Assembly (NCBI GenBank): GCA_018716385.1
Contig: DVJZ01000048.1
Coordinates: 1-64,000, forward strand
Length of the DNA stretch: 64,000 bases
Source: Candidatus Enterenecus merdae
Lineage (GTDB): Bacteria > Bacillota > Clostridia > Oscillospirales > Oscillospiraceae
Direction: 5' to 3'
Within the stretch, counting starts at the first letter, position 1. Each line of letters opens with the position of its first letter. Positions 6,795 to 13,192 of the stretch are shown piece after piece. Both the position numbers and the translations under genes were made by a program. The notes beneath the pieces are model-generated. The model did not search any database. It saw only the letters and a list, made by a program, of their open reading frames with translations, and was not told where the DNA came from.

Positions 6795-7232
6795 ATGCGT
6801 ATCCATGACCAAGCCGCCTTCCAGCAGCAAAACCACTTTGGCCTGGGCCAGCCCAACACCGCCTATGCCCAGTATTTCATCGGCAACTCCTATCTCAATC
6901 CGCTGACCCAGCCAGGGCAGTGCCCGGTATTCCTGGCCAACGTCACCTTTGAGCCGGGCTGCCGCAACAACTGGCACATCCACCGCGCCCGGCAGGGTGG
7001 CGGCCAGGTCCTCCTGTGCACCGCTGGGGAGGGCTGGTACCAGGAGGAGGGCAAGCCCGCCGTCAGTCTCACCCCAGGCACCGTGATCACCATCCCGGCC
7101 AACGTCAAACATTGGCATGGGGCCAAGAAGGACAGCTGGTTCTCCCACATCGCCCTGGAGGTTCCCGGGGAGGAGAGCGCCAGCGAGTGGCTGGAGCCGG
7201 TGGATGACGCCGCCTACGCCGGCCTGGAGTAA
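6795..7232 (+). CDS. Cupin domain protein
   Basis: The 145-residue protein is a single cupin barrel. The first metal-binding motif reads NNWHIHRARQGGGQVLLC, with the pair of histidines two residues apart, and the second reads PANVKHWHGAKKDSWFSHIAL, with further histidines. Small cupins of this shape bind a divalent metal and are found next to SDR, AKR and flavodoxin genes in many Clostridia. I chose ATG at 6795 because AAGGAGTG precedes it by 6 bases; the frame remains open upstream but the sequence there lacks a family match. The AKR starts 11 bases after its stop, so the two are co-transcribed. It may be an isomerase, dioxygenase or simple binding protein. Confidence 0.88.
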   Translation: MRIHDQAAFQQQNHFGLGQPNTAYAQYFIGNSYLNPLTQPGQCPVFLANVTFEPGCRNNWHIHRARQGGGQVLLCTAGEGWYQEEGKPAVSLTPGTVITIPANVKHWHGAKKDSWFSHIALEVPGEESASEWLEPVDDAAYAGLE

Positions 7233-7243
7233 AAGGAGGCATC

Positions 7244-8290
7244 ATGCAGTACACCACATTGGGCACGTCTGATTTGAAGGTCTCCCGCATCTGCATGGGC
7301 TGCATGGGTTTTGGAGACGCCCAGAACGGCCAGCACAGCTGGACGCTGGACGAGGAACACTCCCGCCGGATCATCCGGCAGGGGCTGGAGCTGGGGGTCA
7401 ACTTTTTTGACACCGCCATCGGCTACCAGAGCGGCACCAGCGAGCAGTTTTTGGGCCGGGCCATCCGGGACTTTGCCCAGCGGGATCAGGTGGTGGTGGC
7501 CACCAAGTTCCTGCCCCGCACCCCGGAAGAGATTGCCCGGGGCGTCTCCGGCCAGCAGCACATCCAGCGGATGCTGGACACCAGCCTGAAGAATCTGGGG
7601 CTGGACAATGTAGACCTCTATATCTACCACATGTGGGACTACCAGACCCCCCTGTACGATATCCTGGAGGGGCTGGACCGGGTCGTCCGGGCGGGCAAGG
7701 CCCGGTATGTAGGCATCTCCAACTGCTTTGCCTACCAGCTGGCCAAGGCCAATGCCCTGGCCGAGCGGGAGGGCTTTCCCAAGTTCGTCAGCGTCCAGGG
7801 GCACTACAACCTGATCTTCCGGGAGGAGGAGCGGGAGATGGCCAAGCTGTGCGCCGAGGATCACATCGCCACGACCCCGTACAGCGCCCTGGCAGGAGGG
7901 CGGCTGGCCAAGCGGCCAGGGGAGCGCTCCAAACGGCTGGAGGAGGACAGCTACGCCAAGCTGAAGTACGACGCCACCGCCCAGCAGGACGGCGTGATCA
8001 TCCAGCGGGTGGCGGAGCTTGCTGACCGGCGGGGGGTGTCCATGACGGAGATCGCCCTGGCCTGGCTGCTGGGCAAGGTGACCGCGCCTGTGGTGGGGGC
8101 CACCAAGCCCAGCCACATCGAAGGGGCCGCCCGGGCGGTGGAGCTGGTGCTGAGCCCTGAGGAAACCGCCTATCTGGAGCAGGCCTATGTCCCCCACGCC
8201 CTGGTTGGCGTCATGGCCCAGAACACCCCGGCGAGGGCCGGGCAGGCCCAGGTCTGGTCCACCGGCAATCAAGCCATCCAGGGCCAATGA
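7244..8290 (+). CDS. Aldo/keto reductase
   Basis: At 348 residues it is a complete (alpha/beta)8 aldo/keto reductase. Catalytic residues are in place: D and Y in NFFDTAIGYQSG (residues about 50-60), K in VVVATKF and H in YIYHMWD. The NADPH-binding end includes VVGATKPSHIEGA. It belongs to the branch annotated as voltage-gated potassium channel beta-like or oxidoreductase of the YajO/Tas type. GGAGG precedes the start by 6 bases. It closes the redox cluster and is followed by a strong terminator. The substrate is unknown; family members reduce aldehydes, ketones and methylglyoxal. Confidence 0.93.
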   Translation: MQYTTLGTSDLKVSRICMGCMGFGDAQNGQHSWTLDEEHSRRIIRQGLELGVNFFDTAIGYQSGTSEQFLGRAIRDFAQRDQVVVATKFLPRTPEEIARGVSGQQHIQRMLDTSLKNLGLDNVDLYIYHMWDYQTPLYDILEGLDRVVRAGKARYVGISNCFAYQLAKANALAEREGFPKFVSVQGHYNLIFREEEREMAKLCAEDHIATTPYSALAGGRLAKRPGERSKRLEEDSYAKLKYDATAQQDGVIIQRVAELADRRGVSMTEIALAWLLGKVTAPVVGATKPSHIEGAARAVELVLSPEETAYLEQAYVPHALVGVMAQNTPARAGQAQVWSTGNQAIQGQ

Positions 8291-8299
8291 GGGCAGTTC

Positions 8300-8338
8300 G
8301 CCCCCGACCTTTCCAAAGGGAAAGGTCGGGGGCGCTTT
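8300..8338. terminator. Terminator between the converging AKR and dacF genes
   Basis: GCCCCCGACCTTTCC pairs perfectly with its complement across four bases and ends in a T-rich tract. As the two genes converge, it may serve both. Confidence 0.85.
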
Positions 8339-8360
8339 GCATCTATGGGGCAAGGCTGTC

Positions 8361-9509
8361 TCAGGACGCGCGCAGGAACAGCCCGTCCAGCAGCTCCCGG
8401 AAGATGGAGCCCACGGTGAGCCGCTCCACAGCGGCGGGGGCCACCAGGTCCACCACATCGGCCTCCACCCCGTCCACATAGACGGTCATCTGGCCCAGCT
8501 TCTGCCCGGCCTCCACCGGGGCCTCCACCTGGTCGGCCAGGGTCACCTCGGTGGTGACCGTCCCGCCGTCCGCCTTGCCCAGCAGCAGCACGCAGTCCCG
8601 GGCCAGCATGGGTTGGACAGTATCGGCCTGGCCCAGCAGCACGGGCACGGGGGGAATGGCCTGGTCAGGATAGACGGGGGTGAGGGCGTAGTTGGCAAAG
8701 CCGTAGTTGAGCAGGGTGCGGGCGCTGTCGAACCGGTCGTCAGAGGTGGGCGCGTGCATCACCACGGCGATCAGCTCCATGCCGTCCCGCTCGGCGGTGG
8801 CCGACAGGCAGTACAGGGCAGTGTCGGTGGAGCCGGTCTTGAGGCCGGTAGCCCCCTCATAGTAGAAGATGAGCCGGTTGGTATTGGTCAGCTGGAACTG
8901 ACCGTCCCGCAAGGAGTCCATCCAGATGGTGGTAAAGGCTCGGATGGCTGGATGATAGAGGATGAGCTGGCGGCTCATCAGGGCGATGTCATAGGCGCAG
9001 GACACATGGCCCTGAGCAGGCAGGCCGGTGCAGTTGAGAAAGCTGGTATGTTCCATGCCCAGCTCCTGGGCCCGCTGGTTCATACGCTGGACGAAGGCGT
9101 CCTCGCTGCCGGCGATGTGCTCGGCCAGGGCCACGGCGCAGTCGTTGGCAGAGGCCACGGCCACCGCCTTGACCATGTCGGCCACGCTCATCTGCTCATT
9201 CTCCTTCAGCCAGATCTGGGAGCCGCCCATGGAGCAGGCGTGGGCGGATGCGGTAACCATCTCGTCCCAGCTGAGTGCGCCGGCTTCAATGGCCTCCATG
9301 ACCAGCAGCAGGGTCATCACCTTGGTCACCGAGGCGGGCTCGTACTGGGTGTGGGCATCCTGCTGGTAGAGCACGGTGCCGGTGGATTTCTCCATCAGCA
9401 CGGCACTGGGGGCGGTGAGGGCCAGGGCGCCTGCGTCCGCCCGGGCGGGCGCGGGGGCGGTGGCCAGACAGGCCAGACAGGCCAGGGCCAGGGCGATGGA
9501 TCGTTTCAT
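8361..9509 (-). CDS. dacF: D-alanyl-D-alanine carboxypeptidase (DacF/PBP5 type)
   Basis: The 382-residue protein starts with a signal peptide (MKRSIALALACLACLATAPAP). All three penicillin-binding motifs are present: S-x-x-K as SVTK (S60, K63), S-x-N as SAN, and K-T-G as KTGST. After the peptidase S11 domain comes the small beta-rich PBP5_C domain (from about residue 280), and the last 20 residues form an amphipathic or hydrophobic tail (LTVGSIFRELLDGLF). It trims the terminal D-Ala of peptidoglycan stem peptides at the outer face of the membrane. In spore formers the DacF class acts in the forespore; the symbol is by resemblance, and a vegetative DacA role is possible. It stands alone between terminators and divergent rubredoxin. 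Confidence 0.9.
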   Translation of the reverse strand: MKRSIALALACLACLATAPAPARADAGALALTAPSAVLMEKSTGTVLYQQDAHTQYEPASVTKVMTLLLVMEAIEAGALSWDEMVTASAHACSMGGSQIWLKENEQMSVADMVKAVAVASANDCAVALAEHIAGSEDAFVQRMNQRAQELGMEHTSFLNCTGLPAQGHVSCAYDIALMSRQLILYHPAIRAFTTIWMDSLRDGQFQLTNTNRLIFYYEGATGLKTGSTDTALYCLSATAERDGMELIAVVMHAPTSDDRFDSARTLLNYGFANYALTPVYPDQAIPPVPVLLGQADTVQPMLARDCVLLLGKADGGTVTTEVTLADQVEAPVEAGQKLGQMTVYVDGVEADVVDLVAPAAVERLTVGSIFRELLDGLFLRAS

Positions 9510-9686
9510 GGCGTGAACCTCATTTCCTCGTGGTTTTGGTTCCAGCTTGTGAAAAATTCCCCCATTCTATGCGTATCATTTCCTGGCGAGACTGGGAAAG
9601 AATAGAATGCGCCCCACCTGCGGCGGGGCCAGTTGACTGGAGCGGGCGCCGGCCAAGCGCCCAGACGAAAAGGAGGGAACGAACAC

Positions 9687-9839
9687 ATGAAATATGTATG
9701 CGTATGCGGTTATGAGTACGACACCGCCGCAGGGGATCCCGGCGGCCATGTGGCCCCCGGCACCCCTGTGGATCAGCTGCCCGACGACTGGGTATGTCCC
9801 GGCTGCGGCCTGGGCAAGGACGCGCTCAGCCCTGCTTGA
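9687..9839 (+). CDS. Rubredoxin
   Basis: The 50-residue protein has the two iron-binding motifs: CVCGYEYD near the N-terminus and CPGCGLGKD near the C-terminus, with DWV before the second pair as in standard rubredoxins. The first motif is C-x-C-G here instead of the usual C-x-x-C-G only if counted from VCVCG; CVC plus the preceding residues give the two required cysteines at positions 5 and 7, a spacing of one residue that is unusual and worth checking. AAGGAGG fixes the start. Rubredoxins carry single electrons in anaerobes, often to oxygen- or peroxide-reducing enzymes. It is monocistronic and is followed by a strong terminator. Confidence 0.88.
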   Translation: MKYVCVCGYEYDTAAGDPGGHVAPGTPVDQLPDDWVCPGCGLGKDALSPA

Positions 9840-9870
9840 GGACAAAGCCACCGGCCTCGGCTGGGGGAAA

Positions 9871-9898
9871 AACGCCGCCCGCTGGGCGGCGTTTTTTT
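9871..9898 (+). terminator. Terminator of rubredoxin
   Basis: AACGCCGCCC and GGGCGGCGTT form a tight stem-loop followed by seven T. Confidence 0.9.
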
Positions 9899-9954
9899 GT
9901 GCGGCTGGCCAGCCTGGTATCCGGGGGGTAACTATCCCACTTGATTGTGCCTAC

Positions 9955-9983
9955 TTTACAGCGGGGGAAAAGCAGGGTACAAT
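9955..9983 (+). promoter_or_regulatory. Predicted promoter of the flavin/ferredoxin-transporter operon
   Basis: TTTACA, a 17-base spacer and TACAAT lie about 60 bases before the first start codon of the operon. Confidence 0.55.
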
Positions 9984-10040
9984 ACCGAAAAAGGTACCAG
10001 GCCCGCGCCATCCCGGGGCCTGGCACAGGGAGGGATTACC

Positions 10041-10658
10041 ATGACCGCACAGGACTGCCTGGCGCTGCTGCGCCAGGTGAAAGACGTGGCCTTTGCCACG
10101 GTGGACGCATCCGGCCTGCCCCAGGTGCGCATCATTGACGTCATGTTGGTGGAACAGGACGCACTCTACTTCTGCACCGCCCGGGGAAAGGCCTTTTACC
10201 ATCAGCTGCTCTCCACCGGCCAGGTGGCTGTCGCCGCCCTCACCCCCGCCTACCAGATGATCCGCCTGTCCGGGCGGGTCCGGCATTTGGACGGGCAGCG
10301 GGACTGGATTGACCGGATCTTTGTGGAAAACCCCGCTATGGAGACGGTTTATCCGGGCCAGAGCCGGTACATTTTGGAGCCCTTCTGCCTGGACAACGGG
10401 CAGATGGAGGTGTTCGACCTGGGCCAACAGCCCATCCATCGGGAGAGCTTTGCCCTGGGCGGGGGTGACGTCCAGGAGAAGGGGTTTGTCATCACCTCTG
10501 CCTGCATCGGCTGCGGGAAGTGCCAGCGGGGCTGCCCTCAGAACTGCATTGAGTCCGGCGCCCCCTTTTCCATCGTCCAGGCGCACTGCCTGCACTGCGG
10601 CCTGTGTCAGGAGCTGTGCCCGGTCCAGGCCATCCAGACAAGGGGGGCGGGGACATGA
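10041..10658 (+). CDS. Pyridoxamine-phosphate-oxidase-like flavin protein fused to a 2x[4Fe-4S] ferredoxin domain
   Basis: Residues 1-125 form the split-barrel FMN-binding fold of the PNPOx-like family (VAFATVDASGLPQVRIIDVML, then FCTARGKAFYHQL). Residues about 150-205 hold two ferredoxin motifs, CIGCGKCQRGCP and CLHCGLCQELCP, each binding one [4Fe-4S] cluster. The union suggests an FMN reductase fed by internal clusters, acting in the cytoplasm. GGGAGGG precedes ATG at 10041. Its stop overlaps the start of the importer permease by 4 bases, so the proteins are translationally coupled, and the redox enzyme may act on what the importer brings in (inference). The substrate is unknown. Confidence 0.88.
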   Translation: MTAQDCLALLRQVKDVAFATVDASGLPQVRIIDVMLVEQDALYFCTARGKAFYHQLLSTGQVAVAALTPAYQMIRLSGRVRHLDGQRDWIDRIFVENPAMETVYPGQSRYILEPFCLDNGQMEVFDLGQQPIHRESFALGGGDVQEKGFVITSACIGCGKCQRGCPQNCIESGAPFSIVQAHCLHCGLCQELCPVQAIQTRGAGT

Positions 10659-12199
10659 ACATGATTCGGGACATGGGCAGCCTGCTGCTCAGCCGGTGGG
10701 ACTTCTTTGCCGGGCTGCTTTGGGAGCATCTGGAGATCTCCCTGCTGGCCATCGCCATTGCCATTTTAGCCGGCGGGCTGGCAGGCATCCTCATCAGCGA
10801 GATCCGGCCGGCGGCAAAGCCCGCGCTGGGGCTGGTCAGTCTGCTGTACACCATCCCCTCCATCTCCATGCTGGGCTTTCTCATCCCCTTCTCCGGGGTG
10901 GGCAACGCCACGGCGGTGATCGCCCTGACCATCTATGCCCTGCTGCCCATGGTGCGGGGCACCTACACCGGGATGTCCCACATTGAGCCCGCCCTGTTGG
11001 AGGCAGCCAAGGGGATGGGGAGCACCCGGTTACAGATCCTCTTCCGGGTCCGTCTGCCGCTGGCCCTGCCGGTGATCATGTCCGGCATCCGCAGCATGGC
11101 CACCATGACCATCGCCCTGGCCGGCATCGCCTCCTTCATCGGCGCGGGCGGGCTGGGGGTGGCCATCTACCGGGGTATCACCACCAATAACGGGGCCATG
11201 ACCATGGCCGGCAGCCTGCTGATCGCCCTGCTGGCCCTGGGGGTGGACCTGGTGCTGGGCTTTGTGGAACGGCGCATGAAACAGCGCAGCGCCCGGGCCA
11301 AGCGGGCCAATCGGGTCATGGCAGGGGTGGCCCTTGCCGCCTGCCTGGCCGCTGTCGTCCTGGCCCTGCTGCCCACCCCGCGGGGGAACACCATCCGCAT
11401 CGCCACCAAACCCATGACCGAGCAGTATATCCTGGGGGAAATGCTGGATCTTCTCATCGAGCAGGACACCGAGTTAACCGTGGAGCTGACCCAGGGCGTG
11501 GGCGGGGGCACATCCAACATCCAGCCGGCCATGGAGAGCGGGGAGTTTGACCTCTACCCGGAGTACACGGGGACCGGATGGAACATGGTACTGGGCCATG
11601 GCGAGGTGTACACCGAGGCGCTGTTTGACCAGTTACAGGAGGAGTATGCCCAGAACTATGGGATGCAATGGGCGGGCATGTATGGCTTTAACAATACCTA
11701 CGGCATGGTGGTCCGGCGGGAGATTGCCCAGCAGTATGACCTGCGCACCTATTCCGACCTGGCCGCCGTGGCCAATCATCTGGTGTTTGGCGCGGAGTAT
11801 GACTTCTTCGAGCGGGCCGATGGCTATGAGGCCCTGTGCCAGACCTATGGGCTGCGCTTCCGGGAAACCATGGACCTGGACATCGGCTTGAAATATCAGG
11901 CCCTCAACCAGGGGCAGATCGACGTGATGGTGATCTTCACCACCGACGGGCAGCTGGCCGCCTCCGATGCGGTGGTGCTGGAGGACGACAGGCAGTTCTA
12001 CCCATCCTACCTGTGCGGCAATGTGATCCGCAGCGAAGTGCTGGAGGCCCATCCGGAGCTGAACGGAATCTTTGAGAAGCTCACAGGGCTGATCTCCGAC
12101 GCGGACATGGCCCAGATGAACTACCAGGTGGAGTCCCAGGGCGAGGAGCCCCGGGACGTAGCCCAGGCGTACTTACAGGCCCACGGCCTGCTGCAATAA
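10655..12199 (+). CDS. ABC importer permease fused to its substrate-binding domain (OpuC/EgtU type)
   Basis: The 514-residue protein has two parts. The first, about 1-225, is a MetI-like permease with five or six membrane segments and the EAA loop (ALLEAAKGMGSTRLQILFRVRLP). After one more membrane segment (about 230-255), residues 265-514 form a QAT-type substrate-binding domain: TIRIATKPMTEQYILGEML, then DLYPEYTGTGWN, a motif shared by glycine betaine, choline and ergothioneine binding proteins. Such fusions are known as OpuCBC in streptococci and EgtU. Substrate choice between compatible solutes and ergothioneine cannot be made by eye. The ATPase gene follows 15 bases downstream. Confidence 0.92.
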   Translation: MNMIRDMGSLLLSRWDFFAGLLWEHLEISLLAIAIAILAGGLAGILISEIRPAAKPALGLVSLLYTIPSISMLGFLIPFSGVGNATAVIALTIYALLPMVRGTYTGMSHIEPALLEAAKGMGSTRLQILFRVRLPLALPVIMSGIRSMATMTIALAGIASFIGAGGLGVAIYRGITTNNGAMTMAGSLLIALLALGVDLVLGFVERRMKQRSARAKRANRVMAGVALAACLAAVVLALLPTPRGNTIRIATKPMTEQYILGEMLDLLIEQDTELTVELTQGVGGGTSNIQPAMESGEFDLYPEYTGTGWNMVLGHGEVYTEALFDQLQEEYAQNYGMQWAGMYGFNNTYGMVVRREIAQQYDLRTYSDLAAVANHLVFGAEYDFFERADGYEALCQTYGLRFRETMDLDIGLKYQALNQGQIDVMVIFTTDGQLAASDAVVLEDDRQFYPSYLCGNVIRSEVLEAHPELNGIFEKLTGLISDADMAQMNYQVESQGEEPRDVAQAYLQAHGLLQ

Positions 12200-12214
12200 G
12201 AGGAGGGAGCGCAG

Positions 12215-13021
12215 ATGCAAACAGCCATTTCCTTTCAAAATGTGGGGAAGGCATACGGCGATCAGATCGTCCTGGACCGCTTCAACCTGGAGGTGCCCCA
12301 GGGGGAGTTTGTCACCATCATCGGCTCCTCCGGCTGCGGGAAGACCACCGTGCTCAAGCTGGTCAACGGCCTGCTGTCGCCAGACACAGGTGAAATCTGG
12401 GTCCAGGGCCAGAACATCCGGGATCAAAACCAGACCCAGCTGCGCCGGAACATCGGCTACGCCATCCAGGGCAGCGTCCTGTTCCCCCACATGACGGTGG
12501 AGCAGAACATCTCCTATGTGCCCAACCTGCTCAACAAGAAGGACAGGCAGAGAACACGGGCCGCCGTGGATAAGTGGATGGGGATCGTCGGCCTGGACCC
12601 GGCCCTGAAGGGACGCTATCCCGCAGAGCTGTCCGGCGGGCAGCAGCAGCGGGTGGGCATCGCCCGGGCGCTGGCCGCCTCTCCAGATATCCTGCTGATG
12701 GACGAACCCTTCGGCGCAGTGGACGAGATCACCCGGTCCCAGCTGCAAACCGAGTTGCAGCGTATCTATCGTCAGACAGGGATCACGGTCCTATTCGTCA
12801 CCCATGACATCGCCGAGGCGCTAAAGCTTGGCACCAAGGTGCTGGTGATGGACCAGGGCAAGATCCATCAATATGACGCGCCGGAGGCTCTTTTGAGCCA
12901 TCCTGCCACCACCCTGGTCCGCCAGCTGACCGAGCAGCAGCGCCGGGCCTGCCACCTGCCTGACAACCAGCTGGACAGCTGCCCGTACAGCGGCATGGGC
13001 GCCCGGCCTCGGAATAGGTAA
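12215..13021 (+). CDS. ABC importer ATPase (OpuCA/EgtV type)
   Basis: The 268-residue protein has Walker A GSSGCGKTT near residue 36, the ABC signature LSGGQQQRVGIARAL near 140, Walker B DILLMDEPFGAVDE, and the H-loop FVTHD. The C-terminus after the nucleotide-binding domain is short (about 30 residues) and lacks the paired CBS domains of the osmosensing OpuA/OpuCA ATPases. It powers the fused permease-binding protein encoded just upstream. A GGAGGG ribosome-binding site lies 8 bases before ATG. It ends the operon and is followed by a terminator. Confidence 0.93.
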   Translation: MQTAISFQNVGKAYGDQIVLDRFNLEVPQGEFVTIIGSSGCGKTTVLKLVNGLLSPDTGEIWVQGQNIRDQNQTQLRRNIGYAIQGSVLFPHMTVEQNISYVPNLLNKKDRQRTRAAVDKWMGIVGLDPALKGRYPAELSGGQQQRVGIARALAASPDILLMDEPFGAVDEITRSQLQTELQRIYRQTGITVLFVTHDIAEALKLGTKVLVMDQGKIHQYDAPEALLSHPATTLVRQLTEQQRRACHLPDNQLDSCPYSGMGARPRNR

Positions 13022-13026
13022 TCTGA

Positions 13027-13067
13027 CCCCTCCTCCCTGTCCAGCCGGACAGGGAGGAGGGGATTTT
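13027..13067 (+). terminator. Terminator of the importer operon
   Basis: CCCCTCCTCCCTGTCC pairs perfectly with its complement across four bases and is followed by ATTTTT. Confidence 0.9.
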
Positions 13068-13108
13068 TCCGTCCTGTGGGGCCTCCCCTGTCCAATTCAT
13101 TCTCCTTC

Positions 13109-13137
13109 TTGCCTAATTCCCCATGATATGCTACACT
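13109..13137 (+). promoter_or_regulatory. Predicted promoter of the SLH protein gene
   Basis: TTGCCT, a 17-base spacer and TACACT end about 55 bases before the start codon. Confidence 0.5.
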
Positions 13138-13192
13138 TTGAGACATAATCCAACAATTTTCGACAAAACGCAAGTCGGGAAGGATTGATCAC

